Source of the DNA: Mesodorylaimus sp. YZB2_4
Taxonomy: Eukaryota > Nematoda > Enoplea > Dorylaimida > Dorylaimidae
Length of the DNA stretch: 64,000 nt
Assembly (NCBI GenBank): GCA_030248295.1
Contig: JASANH010001346.1
Span: forward strand, 53,835-117,834
Direction: 5' to 3'
Below are positions 54,097 to 64,000 of this stretch, piece after piece. A program made the position numbers and the translations under genes. The notes beneath the pieces were generated by a model. It made no database searches. It saw only the letters and a list, made by a program, of their open reading frames with translations, and was not told the origin of the DNA. The number at the start of each line of letters is the position of its first letter. The first letter of the stretch is position 1.

Positions 54097-54781
54097 TCGT
54101 CGTAGCTAACGCATTTTTTGTATTCATTCGTTTTCTCTCCTTTCAGCGAATTCAATTCGAGTCAGCACAAGTTCGAAGAGTTTTCACTCGTTGCGCCTTC
54201 ATTTTAGGAAGTAACTATGCGCACAGCATCGCAGTAAGTGCTGTACATGCTGTCACGATGTCAGTGCCTGATGTCCTCTAGCGACACCGCATGCTTTTGC
54301 AGCTGGATCACATCCTTTCGCAACCTTGCTCTGTGGGACCTCAATAACCTTGGACTGTGGCATATTATCTGGGTATCTGGGTGGGACTGTGGTAAAGTTT
54401 ACAGCGCGACTGCTTCCGATGTAAACTCCCCCTTTCTGTGAGGGTCATTCTTTATGGCGCACCCGATATATATACTGTATGAGTAATACACGCAAAACAA
54501 ACCTCGTCAATCGGAATTCTGAACCTTTGAAATAAGTCTTGGTATTAGAAAAAGCTGTGCAATACAAATAAGCATAATGACTGTTTGCGATCAGGTTTAG
54601 CTCTGACAGCAGTACTTATACAGTATCAGTCACTATATAATCACAGTCATTCAACAAAGTCGCTGGACACTCAAATTATCGCGACTACTGAATACATATT
54701 CATGTAGCACATTCAGCCCATAATATTGACAAAACCCCACAAAACATAAAATACCCCTTTATAAAGATTGTATAATAGTTT
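54097..54781. other. spacer between the two convergent genes; mariner-like end
   Basis: Contains a possible alternative 3' exon of the membrane gene (from 54,147, up to a second donor GTAAGT near 54,236). At 54,438-54,476, TCATTCTTTATGGCGCACCC then GATATATATAC resembles the mariner end at 48,258-48,290. No transposase is attached, so this is a scrap or a chance match. Confidence 0.45.
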
Positions 54782-57700
54782 TCAGGGCGACGATGGATCA
54801 AATGGAGTATCTGGAGAAGCCGTTCGCCTTACCTGCTCTATAGCCTCTAAAATGTGAATCTCAACTTCGTTTACGTAAGGCTCATTGCTCACTTCATCCA
54901 CCTCATCTACATCCTCATCCACTTCTACAGTACCTCTTTGGCGAGCAAGTCTCGACCAGAATGAGGATATTTGCTGCCACGTCAACCAGTTTTCAGGATC
55001 TGGAAATTGCACCTCCCTCCGCATTTGCTCCGCTACGTCCTGTGGTGTATGTTTTCTTCCAGTTGTAATTCCTTCTTGGAATTTCTGCTTCAGATATTCC
55101 TTTTGCGCAGCAGTAAAGCGTTTTACCCTCCGGGATGCTTGAAGCGCCCATCCTACGGGAAGCTGATCTGCCTCAGGCGCTGTAGTTCGCTCTTCATTTG
55201 CAACATTCCGAACAGCAGTTTCAATAGCCGGTATACTGGAGAACAGTTTTAGGCGGTCCAGATGGGTCTTATAATGGTCAATGGAAAAATCTCTTAAACT
55301 TTTACGTTCACGGCGGAAGACATGCTTCCCTACTCGGATATGTCTCGCCAGGTTTCTCTCATATTGGTACATTCTGACGCATCCTTCCTCTGGACAGGCG
55401 AAAAGACGCTTTTGTTGTGCAGTCTCATGTTCATCACCATTGTCATCTAGCTCATCAGTCTCTTCATCCAATTTCTCTTCCTCTAATGATGCAGTTTCAA
55501 GGTTATTGTTGCGATGGCACATTCTCTTGCCTCCAACTGGATTGCCATCAAGTGAGCGCCACAAATCTTCATGTTCATGAATCGAGGGCCTACGCAGAGC
55601 TTCTTCTAAGCTACCAAACGCTCGCAACTTTGGAATACCTGCAGGTTTTTCCCGGTATTCAAGCCTTAGACCAGGGCCTATTTCATATGCTCGCCAAACT
55701 TTCATTCCATCAGTGGAAAATACGAAATTGTAGTATTGACTTATAGCTTCGATACTAATTTTTGCATAATTCGGTGGGATGACCACAGCAGAGTGAATAA
55801 ATGTAGTTGACATCACTCCATCATGCGAGTTAGCGCAATGAAGAAATTCTTGTGCAGTGGTGCACTTATGGTTCTCGGCAACATACAGGTTAACATGACG
55901 TTTTATGATTGCTGCGGCCCTATCGCATGGGCCCTTTCCAGCTTGGGGGTCAGAGAAATCCCACCTCTTTATCTTGATTGGACTTTCTGTCCAAAGAACT
56001 GGAATAGAAGCAAGCGTCTGGGAGCCATGATAGCACCCAGCATTGTCTGATCTAATATATGCTGTGTCTAAGAAGGGCCGTTCTTGGTGTATGCGACGAA
56101 GCACATCCTTTAAAATGGCGATAACTGCATCTGCATCTTGCGACGTCTGATCGAAGATGTGAACGAAGGTACGCTGATAATATAAATTTTCGGTCATGTT
56201 TCTTACAAACGCTACTGTTATATGCCAAGGTAATCCCCGTTTACCAAACCATTCTGCTTGTGACTCCCTTCCCTGTGCAGGCATCCATTTCATTGCCCAG
56301 TCCATTTGCAAGAATACCTCAGTTTCAGCCAAGTTTTCAATAATATTATTTTTCGCTCGATCTTGGTTCACTGTTCTCACAATATGCTTTTGCCATGCAT
56401 ATACAGCGGATGTGGCCTGATTCCAAAGATATAGTTCTTCGGTTTTCTTGCGCTCCTCATTCCGGTCGTTCCAATCTATCTCGTTAATTTTGTCTTTGAT
56501 GTTCGTAAAAGCCAACTTCATGGATATGCATTCCAAACAACGTCCATTGGGAAGGACATTCATTTGAGGTGCTTGAAATACGCTTTGTTGCGGATCACTG
56601 AGAGCATATGCAATCGAATGCTCCCGCGTGTCAGCCATTGGTCTGACAGAAAGCTTGTAATCGGTTTTCAAATAGAGCTTGACTTCGCGCAAGCTTCTGA
56701 TAAGTTCTTTTGCCCAGGCTTCATCTCCAGTAATTGCTTTCAAACGCTGCACAAGCAGAATTAGTGTGTCTATGCCCTCCACTCCAGCGTATGTATGGTA
56801 GTCTAGTCCCCGCATTGTCTTTCGAGTCGAAGCTTTACAGAAATCCAGAATACGCAGAAGCGTGCTTCGACTAAGAGCCAGATGTTCCTGATTGATTTCC
56901 TTCAGGAATTCGAGGTACTGAGACACAATGCGCTCTGCGACCATCGTCCTCACAACGTTCGCTACCTCCTCTTTCACTCCAGAAGATCGCGTGACTGTCT
57001 TGTGGCCGAATGGTAAGTCCACAACGATATGCGGCATGGTAATAAATTGAATAAAACTTGTAACTTTTTCGGCATTGTATTTCTCTTTTCTTACTGGATT
57101 ATTCTTTGGCAGCATTCCATTGTGTTTTAGTTTTGAAAAAACGCGGGCTTTTTTATACATGTAGCTGGTAAGAGCAGGAAGATAAACCTGCAGCTCTTCG
57201 AGTGATAGTAACGGAGCAATAATCGACAGAGCATGCAGTCTCTCAAGACGTGTGCCAGAGTCAAGATAAGAATCTATCACGCTTTCTGCCAGAGCTTCGT
57301 GCTTTTTGTCTAGGACGTTTCGCCACGGTGACTTTCTCAGCTCCACTAAATGCTGTAATTGTTCTGGTGCATCATATGCTAAAGCCTTGTAAAGTATGCT
57401 GAAAAACTTTCGTGTCGCTGCAGCACGCTGCTTTTTTGTTGATAGTGGCATGTCTGCAAAGCTATCCGTTGCATGAAAATTTGAAATATGATACATTCTT
57501 GCAAGCTTCTTGATGTAAGCTCTTGTCTCTCTTAGTTTCCGTTTCTCTTTAGTTGCTTTTCTTTTAGAAGACTTAGCTGTGTCTCTTTCAAAGTCACTCC
57601 CAGTAGTTGGATCACTGTCTGTAACGAACGGCAGGCCATTCCCATTGTCCAGTATGGTATCAGTATCAGTATCAGTATCGATATCAGTATCAGCATCGAC

Positions 57701-58535
57701 TGCATCCATGTCAAGCGATGTGGCCTGAAAGGATGCAGTTACCTACTCTCCTTGTTCTTCCCTGATTTTAAAAGAGAGCGTTTGACTTACATTTTTATCA
57801 TTCCCAATAGCCTTGCTTCGTCGCATTGTCTCCCACAATGCGACTTGTGTCTTTATGCTGTCTGCGTGCTGCGCACACATCGCTGAAAACCGACTATGAC
57901 ATCAGTGAGCACGACATACGCACATCAGTGAGACCGAACGCAAAACAAAACTTACCAGCCCCTAATGGAACAAATACTCCAAACCTTTGTAGTAATGCCA
58001 TGGATTGATCCTTTGTAACAAACAAACGGGGCGCTGCAACTGTAACCTTTCGGTGTTTTGGGCCATTTTCATAATCTGGAATCATACATTTGTTTTCCCT
58101 CCGTCCAGAGGAAGTGCGAACGTTGGGGCGACGTTGGTGATGCCACTGTGAGCCCAGTTTCTCAAAATGGTTCTTGCAAATGTGCATATCTCGAATCGCA
58201 GTCTCATTGATATCGAACAAACCCAAACGAGATAGAATCAGATCAGCAAGACTGGATGCGCCATAGTTAGGGATGTCGCTGGGAATGCCAGTTTCATTTA
58301 GTGGAGCCATGCGCATAGTCTTGTTCAGCGGATAACATGGTAGAGAAATATTTGCTTCAAAGATCGTACTTTCTACTATACATGAATGGTTACTTTCTCC
58401 AATCCATTTAGGAACTTCCTCATCTGTTCTTCTTCGCTTAGCTGGTGGGGGAGGGGCACCAATTAATGCAACTCCGAAAAAGATTAAAATGGACTCCCTC
58501 AGCCACATGGCAGCTTTTCTATTCTCAGTAGGCAT
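54782..58535 (-). CDS. DDE-like transposase with C2H2 finger, three exons, intact
   Basis: Exons on the minus strand: 58,535-57,956 (ATG to GTAAGT), 57,882-57,791, and 57,724-54,782 (TGA). All phases agree, giving about 1,204 residues. The frame is open a further 31 codons upstream to 58,628. Exon 1 has PPPPAKRRR (nuclear-signal-like) and a Cys/His region (MHICKNHFEKLGSQWHH), continued across the splice by PLGAAMCAQH. In exon 3, counting from its internal ATG (MDAVD): an Asp-Thr repeat at 1-18; FCKASTRKTMRGLDYHTYAG about 290; MDWAMKWMP with D470; ESQAEWFGKRGLPWHITVAF; YIRSDNAGCYHG with D555; WDFSDPQAGKGPCDRAAA with D596. Then a C2H2 finger (CPEEGC...RNLARH...H, 772-796) and a helical domain (RFTAAQKEYLKQKF...LTWQQISSFWSRLA, 864-921). 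I believe similar unnamed proteins exist in cnidarian and other invertebrate genomes (from memory). D470/D555/D596 as the catalytic set is inference. Confidence 0.82.
57655..57705. repeat. (CAGTAT)n inside the transposase gene
   Basis: Microsatellite-like CAGTAT units encode the Asp-Thr repeat at the start of exon 3. Length changes here would keep the frame. Confidence 0.85.
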
Positions 58536-59331
58536 TGAACGAACTCTGCAAAAATTATAGCCAAGTGTCAATCCAAAGGTTGGAAGCGCTGTGACTCTGA
58601 GTACAGGCTGCCTGGAATCAGCTAGCAAAAGCTCTACACTGGCTTCGTCATGGTGCTATGTGTTCTCTCGCTTTTCCTAAAAAAGGCCTTTCAACAAAAT
58701 AAGCATATGTTACGAAAAGGATCATCGGCCGTCTAGTTCCAATTTGCCTAATGGCTCGATATTTCCATAATAACTACGGAGCAAAAAGAGCTAACATATT
58801 GCTGATAGCACTCAGGGTAAAAACGCGCCAGCTTTTATCGTAAGAGATGCATCCGCACTAACAGAGTGCCATTTTTTGCAAAAACTGGTTTCCTTGAAAG
58901 GCCGCATTAGCCCAAAAAATTCCTTTTAGCTAAAAGGCGAAATGATAAAACATCACTCACACAATATCGATGTGCAGACCGATGGGCAGACTAACGTGAG
59001 CTGCGGCCCATGCGAATATTATTGCGGGATTTCCCGTTTTTCCTGATGAGCTGAAGAGACAGAGGCACACTGCGCAAACGAGACACTTGCACGAGCAGTT
59101 CATCGAAGTCAGAATAGAACAAAGACAAAACTGAGGAAGGCCGAGCCGAGGCTCGCTGAGTGATAAATGCACACCGAATGACTATGCGGGTATATGAAGA
59201 ATGTTTCTTCAAGGAAAACATGATTATCTCCCCAAGAGCCGCTGTTCTTGATGCTAAGCGACGCTATGCCATGCCATTGCCAATGATTGGTAGGGATCAT
59301 CAGAATCGACGCGGCCAGAAAGCGACCAGTG
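58536..59331. other. upstream region of the transposase gene
   Basis: An acceptor-like ATAATTTTTGCAG ends near 58,550, about 15 nt before the chosen ATG, so an untranslated first exon may start nearer the right inverted repeat. No other feature recognised. Confidence 0.4.
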
Positions 59332-59861
59332 GCGCACGCAGCAGACAACGGAGCAAAAGTGCGGGAAATTTGAATTTTGCGCGCCGGTTGGGAGGTTTTA
59401 ATGTTTGACTGGGTCGTGACAATCTCCGATCCACTTATTTTTGACGCGGATGGTTTCATTTGAAAGCCCATCTCTTTTTACATAACATATACTGGAATAA
59501 AGTGCTTTTTCCCACAAATGCGCGAATGAGATAAATTTTAGTGAAAATTCTAGAATGAACTTTTGCGTTTGATCAAATTTTGTCATTTATAGAAAGAGAC
59601 TGTTTTCTAAAAAATATCAAGGGTTTGTAGAGAAAAAGGTGCTTCTTTAAATAAGCCGCGTCCGAGTCTTTTGGGTCGCATAACAATGAAGCTATTCAGG
59701 TTTTCTCAAACCCCACATTTCTTGGACACCAAAAATTTTTGAACGGGTCCTGTTCTATCAATATTGATCTGGCCGTGAAATGATTATCGTTTTCGGGATC
59801 CCCATGGCACCTACTTTCGAAATATGTAATAATATAGGGGGGTCATTTTTCAAGGTTTGCC
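59332..59861 (-). repeat. right terminal inverted repeat
   Basis: Inverted copy of 52,933-53,462. From GGTTTGCC outward the two flanks differ, then share a 17-22 bp inverted match (TCCTTACAGACAGTGCC) that is Gypsy coding sequence. Confidence 0.92.
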
Positions 59862-59865
59862 ATTT

Positions 59866-60650
59866 TTTGGTCGAATTAGTCGATCCTTACAGACAGTGCC
59901 TCTTTAAAGTCCAATATCTGGGACACGTGGTCGACCATACCAGTATTCGGCTGCTCCCATCCAGACTCGTAGCAATCAAGCAATGGCCTATTCCGCAAAT
60001 AGCTAAGCAACTACACAGCTTCCTAGGCCTTGCAGGCTGTTATCGCATGTTCATTTCTGCATCCAGCCGAATAGCCAGGCCACTGTACGAACTCATGAAC
60101 GATGGCTGATGCCAGAGGGAACGAGACGCATACTCAAGCATTCAATCGTTTGAAGAACGCATTGACATCTGAACCTGTGCTATTGTTTTTACCTGATTTC
60201 ACCTGGTACCCTGATTTCAACTTGCCATTTATGGTGACTACAGATGCAAGTGGTCTAGCATTGGGTGCCGTGTTAGAACAGAGGAATCCATAAGATCTAG
60301 AGCAATTGCAATGGATGATCGAATATGCATCCTGACGACTCACGGAATCTAAACTGAAACTTAGCATACCAGCCCAAGTAGCATTAGCGATTGTGTGGCC
60401 CGTCTCCAGGTAGCGACACTATCTAGCCTGCGTTCAATGTACCGTTTACGCTGACCACGCTCAATTGGTCAAATGGTTTACACGAAAGATTTTCGATTAT
60501 GCCCTGGGTCAGCTAACCTTGGCACTTTAAGATTTCATGTTCGACGTGGGTTATCGCCCAGGAGAAACAAATATCAATGCGGACATTTTGAGCCGATTTC
60601 CACATGGCGACACCCTGAACGATGCGTGTGATGCCCGAGCTTGACAACAG
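59866..60650 (+). pseudogene. Gypsy RT end and RNase H, degraded
   Basis: Begins ELVDPYRQCLFKVQYLGHVV, the RT thumb block, then LHSFLGLAGCYRMFI. After a frame change come AFNRLKNALTSEPVL, the RNase H start LPFMVTTDASGLALGAVLEQ, an ADHAQLVKW block, and the RNase H end GYRPGETNINADILSRFP. At least four stops. Its first residues overlap in family position with the last residues of the ORF ending at 52,850 but differ in sequence, so the two halves may not come from one copy. Integrase and LTR are missing; a CACTA-like element starts here on the other strand. Confidence 0.87.
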
Positions 60651-62761
60651 TTTGAAGAATGCATCAGTCGAAATGATCATCAGTGGGGAATCCATTGAGA
60701 AGTGATTGACAAGGACCTGCCTGAAGCCTTTTTGCGCTGCCCGGAGAATGAAGTCCGAGCCCTTCATGTGCTGGTGCCTGGCACAGTCTAACAACAGTTT
60801 TTGCCGAACATCGAGCAACGACTTCGCATGCTCAATATCGCAAGCAAAGACCACTGGCTCATAAAGCTGCCTAAAAAGCAAACAAAATAGGGCATAATCA
60901 AGGTAAAAATAATTTGCTCACCTTATAGCTTCAACATAAATCGCCACCCAATGCCAAAAATCTGGAATATTTTCCACATATGGCGCTGTAATCGGCAGAA
61001 TAACGTAAAGCAATAAATTTTTAATTTCCGATGCTTTGAAGGAGCCAATCGACTGTAGACTTGGAACACGGCGATCAAAAAAATGCGGGAATCGAATTCC
61101 TTTAATATTATTGTCCAAGTCCAGCAAAAGAGCTCGACCAAATAATGCAGTCCATTTCTGAGGCTGACCTGAAGAGCACACCGTCAATGCGATAAAAAAT
61201 TACTATCCTCCATGCGTGAATAGGTATAACTGTAGTCACAATATCAAAGCTATGAAATTTGACTTACTCATGAAAAATCGATTGCAAATTAATTGCGCAT
61301 TTCCACGATAAACCATGTGCATACTGTCGAACACGTTGACAGAGGCGGGATTGCAAATTTTTGATAAAGGACCAATTTTTGTAACTCCGAAATAATCAGA
61401 GGCTTCTCCTTGTTTCAATCGATGCCAAGCGTCAATAAAGAATTGCTTATCTTTAATCGATGAAGTTTCGTCCAACTTTGGCCAAAGAATTTGTTTCCCG
61501 ATTCCCTGACCAGGGTGCCGGCACACAATGCATCCGAAATTCCCAAAAAAGCAAGACACCATGTATAAATATCAAAATAAAGCAAATCTATTCTTACCGT
61601 TGAATTTCTTGTGGCCCCATATTGATGCTTGAGCAGGTAAATCAAAAATCGTAGCAAATAAGCGAGCGCAGACGCACACTTGCTGGCCATTAATCTCCAC
61701 TGTGAATCCGCTTTTCAAAAATTCCAATTCGGCAATGATAGGCGGCAGCAAAACGGACCAATCGGGTTTGCTTTTTTTTCCGCGTGGGACCTAAAAGGCC
61801 AGACCAATCGCATTCTCCACGGCGACTCGAATGGTTGGAGGTAATTCAGAAATGATAGCCACGCATGGCCAGAAGCTGCTGCGACCCATTTTGAATGCTT
61901 GAGCACCATCGGACGATAAAATAAGGCTAATGTTCAAAACGTTTCCGACCAGATTTTGACCTAATGCAGCGTAGGCGGGTGATAATGGAATATCTCCAAC
62001 TTGATCATTCATATGCGGTTGGGAACCCAAAAACTGGACAATATCAATATAATGTGATCGAACCACATTTTCGATTTGCGTTCGGATGTCCATTTTGCAA
62101 AATCCACTTGCATGTTGCTCTTTACCAAATAATGCACATTCAGTTTTCTGACATTAACCAAATAATTTCTTCAAGGTACCATCGCAAAGCTTGTTGCCAC
62201 AGAAATAATCGATATTCAGATCCTAATATCCAGTCGATTGACAGAACTGCTTAATCACTGCCAAATATTTTTTTAAGCAGAATTTCCTGATGGGAGACAC
62301 GACGAAAATAACTTTGTGATTGCGTTCATCGCAGTGTCTGGCAATTTGTGATAACATTGGATGCCAATCAATATCGCATTAAAATCATCGACGTTAACTT
62401 TGCTCGACTCGGCCACCCGTAAACATTTCCACAACGTCTGTGTTCCGCATCCTTCGTTCACGTTTTCTTCATCGGGGAGATCGGTCATCGTAACTGCTTG
62501 AAGCACTGCTAGGCCTATCGCAGTTGTGATGCTATTCAAAGCCTATAAAGCATGATACATTTCATAAAACTCTTGAATTTCGTTAAGAAGAATGGTATTT
62601 TTATCGAGAACAATCGCATGGGGAGCCATTGCGCCATATAAAGCGGGCGTTGATGAGCGGGGCGCCCCATGTTCTTCGTTGCTGTTGTCACTGAAGTCTG
62701 TCGCCGCTTCTAATTTCCTTTTTTTGCTCCGATAGTAAGTATTCTTTGGCATATTTGGCAA
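60640..62761 (-). pseudogene. CACTA-like (animal type) transposase with stops
   Basis: Minus strand from ATG at 62,761 (MPNMPKNTYYRSKKRKLEAA). Blocks in order: ITTAIGLAVLQAVTMTD; LCGNKLCDGTLKKLFG and a Cys pair; ISLILSSDGAQAFKMGRSSF with SFWPCVAIISELPP; WSVLLPPIIAELEFLKSGFT and IFDLPAQASIWGHKKFNG (exon end 61,598, donor GTAAGA); FGCIVCRHPGQG; NVFDSMHMVYRGN (compare DxMHxxxLG); IRFPHFFDRRVPSLQSIGSF and ASEIKNLLLYVILPI. It ends in exon 61,187-60,922, which joins in phase to QLYEPVVFACDIEHAKSLL from 60,870. In-frame stops near 62,543, 62,155 and 61,789 argue for decay, though some could hide in unseen introns. The family (transposase-domain proteins of animal En/Spm-like elements) is recalled, not searched. 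Confidence 0.8.
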
Positions 62762-63211
62762 CTAAAAATAACTTCACAATCCTCGAATTCAAAAGACAGA
62801 CCACAGAAACTATACAGCCTCTGCATTTTTTTCATCGATATCGATCTGCGGCCGAACGTCAAATCGTACAGCAGCTCCATTTTACCTCCGCTAGCAGACA
62901 ACATCCACTTATATCAAATTGGAATGGTCTTGCGCGCGCATTTTGGCAAAAAAACGGGCGCGGACAGCTCTGCTGGCTTGGCTGGCTTGTTTTGGCTGGG
63001 AGGCTTGGCTGGAAGAAAGAGCTCGGCTATAGGGCAGTTAGCATTAGCGATTCGCACACATATTTTTGCTGACTGGTCAGCGACAAACAACGACGATGTC
63101 TATGTTTAGGCCCAGTGCGCGGGCCGAGAAAATACGAAATTTGCATATTTTTGGCTTTTTGTCGTCATTTCCAGAACATTATTCAGGCATAGTTTCAAGT
63201 TTTAACCTCGT

Positions 63212-63564
63212 TATGGCCGAGAAGGGCGAAAATTTCGAAAAATGAAACGTCGGAAAGTTGCGGAATTTTGTAAAAGATCATTTGTTGGAGAGTGGAGCAA
63301 ATTTTCGGAAAGATGATCTCGTGAAGTTATGCCGTTTGATTGGCGATTTTCAAATTGAACGTCAGCCATCGAGGGAGCAGCGTGAACAAGCCAAAGATGA
63401 TCGTCTTAAGGAAATTCTGGCTGTTTTTTCTTTAAATATTTTACCAAGCCCAGCAGTCTCTGGCGGCTGCAATCGAATGGTCAGCCGAAATTTCCGAGTA
63501 TCCGGAAATTAATTTATTGCAGATTTACGAGTTTTTGATACGTGCGTCTAATCCTGCAACGTAA
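63212..63564 (+). pseudogene. small reading frame head-to-head with the CACTA-like gene
   Basis: From ATG at 63,212: MAEKGENFEK, an in-frame TGA, then NFVKDHLLESGANFRKDDLV, LCRLIGDFQIERQPSREQ and AKDDRLKEILA. After a T-rich stretch (a 31-nt possible intron or a +1 frameshift near 63,440) the adjacent frame continues SLAAAIEWSAEISEYPEINL and LQIYEFLIRASNPAT to a TAA at 63,562. The composition is clearly coding-like. It starts about 450 bp from the transposase ATG on the opposite strand, so it may be the element's second gene. No family recognised. Confidence 0.5.
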
Positions 63565-63894
63565 CACGCACAATTTTTCCAGCGGTCGCAGGCAGCGTTG
63601 CATACTTATTGCAAATTGCGGGTAATTCAAATTGCGCTGTAATGCATATTGAAATGAACAAGGTGCGAAAACTCTTGCTTCATGTTCATGTTCATGCTTT
63701 ATTCTAATTCGATTATTTTTTACAAGCGTATCAGCAACGTACTAGGTATTGCAGCGTTTTTCCTCCCGTTGGCTCTTTTCTGCTAGAGCCTAATTACGGT
63801 CAGATGATCACAGGTCCGCCACTTTCGGGTTACCTATTTAACAGTATTTGATTATAATAACGTGGATTGGCCAGACTCAGTTTGTTAGAGAAAG
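63565..63894. other. no gene; short TTCATG repeat
   Basis: TTCATGTTCATGTTCATG at 63,684-63,701 resembles the tail of the SINE copies. Otherwise nothing recognised. Confidence 0.45.
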
Positions 63895-63985
63895 CAGCCG
63901 CGTTTGGTGCAGCGCGGTTTGGCATTTGTTTTTCTATGTTGTTCAGAAGGCAGAGGCTGGAATCACCCTGGGTTCAATCCCCTAT
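63895..63985 (+). mobile_element. possible tRNA-like SINE head at the window edge
   Basis: TTTGGTGCAGCGCGG (A-box-like) and CTGGGTTCAATCCCCTA (good B box, with a paired T-stem) about 60 nt apart. Any SINE body lies beyond the window. Confidence 0.45.
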
Positions 63986-64000
63986 GATAGAGGTCGGTTT

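Larger units (their letters stand above)
52933..59861. mobile_element. 6.9-kb DNA transposon with 530-bp inverted repeats
   Basis: Bounded by GGCAAACCTTGAAAAATGAC and its complement. The arms are 52,933-53,462 and 59,332-59,861, each 530 bp, differing at only about four or five positions. Inside are a three-exon minus-strand transposase-like gene (58,535-54,782) and a two-exon plus-strand membrane-protein gene (53,637-54,096), convergent, with 685 bp between their stops. Each gene begins within a few hundred bp of one arm. It lies amid Gypsy sequence but with inverted, not direct, Gypsy flanks. No clear target duplication. The superfamily was not identified: the ends match none of the hAT, Tc1, Harbinger, piggyBac or CACTA rules. 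The arm identity and intact genes argue for recent activity. Confidence 0.85.

Noticed and set aside
55281-55746. Plus-strand frames opposite the large transposase exon
   Set aside because: Serine-rich shadows of the minus-strand coding sequence.
1-64000. CRISPR array, bacterial operon or phage region
   Set aside because: No regularly spaced direct repeats with unique spacers, and all recognisable genes are intron-containing eukaryotic elements.

Overview
Eukaryotic nuclear DNA from an invertebrate animal that I cannot name. The evidence is GT-AG introns of about 48 to 260 bp inside recognisable genes, Pol III-type tRNA-derived SINEs, microsatellites, and animal-type transposases (hAT, Tc1, mariner, PIF/Harbinger, CACTA-like, Gypsy, a LINE). 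There is no bacterial signal: no operons and no ribosome-binding-site pattern. The window is almost wholly repeat-derived. The only stretches that might be ordinary cell genes are an HMG-box-like exon ending in polyglutamine (22.8 kb), a phase-matched exon pair (23.6-24.0 kb), a short membrane-anchor reading frame (35.6 kb) and a C2H2 finger exon (46.9-47.4 kb). Layout, left half: 2.4-4.2 kb, broken multi-exon hAT transposase. 5.8-6.4 kb, foldback element. 9.5 kb, Tc1 scrap that has lost its third catalytic residue. 11.4-12.6 kb, complete Tc1 transposase ORF (DD34E) with a visible 3' end. 13.5-15.8 kb, two LINE 3' fragments, SINE copies and a 1-kb Harbinger derivative. 20-25 kb, inverted copies of a repeat carrying GGGTCGGGT blocks. 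29-33 kb, two inverted solo LTRs flanking a SINE cluster. 36.2-36.9 kb, a 701-bp hAT-type MITE with a perfect 8-bp target duplication. 43.9-44.2 kb, broken Harbinger transposase. Layout, right half: 46.9-48.3 kb, zinc-finger exon beside a broken mariner. 48.9-49.4 kb, foldback element built from CTGGAAGT motifs. 51.1-52.9 kb, Gypsy protease and an intact reverse-transcriptase ORF. 52.9-59.9 kb, the main object of the window: a 6.9-kb DNA transposon with 530-bp, about 99 percent identical inverted repeats. 59.9-60.6 kb, more Gypsy (RT end, RNase H). 60.6-62.8 kb, a CACTA-like transposase with stops, head-to-head with a small plus-strand reading frame at 63.2 kb. The 6.9-kb element carries two convergent genes, each starting just inside one of the two identical inverted repeats. 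On the minus strand lies a three-exon gene for a protein of about 1,204 residues, with an N-terminal Cys/His region, a DDE-like core, a C2H2 finger and a helical C-terminal domain. All its splice phases agree and it has no internal stop. On the plus strand lies a two-exon gene for a 113-residue single-pass membrane protein, also phase-consistent. Because the two repeats are nearly identical, one promoter sequence may drive both genes. I could not assign this element to a named superfamily, and a membrane-protein passenger in such an element is unusual.
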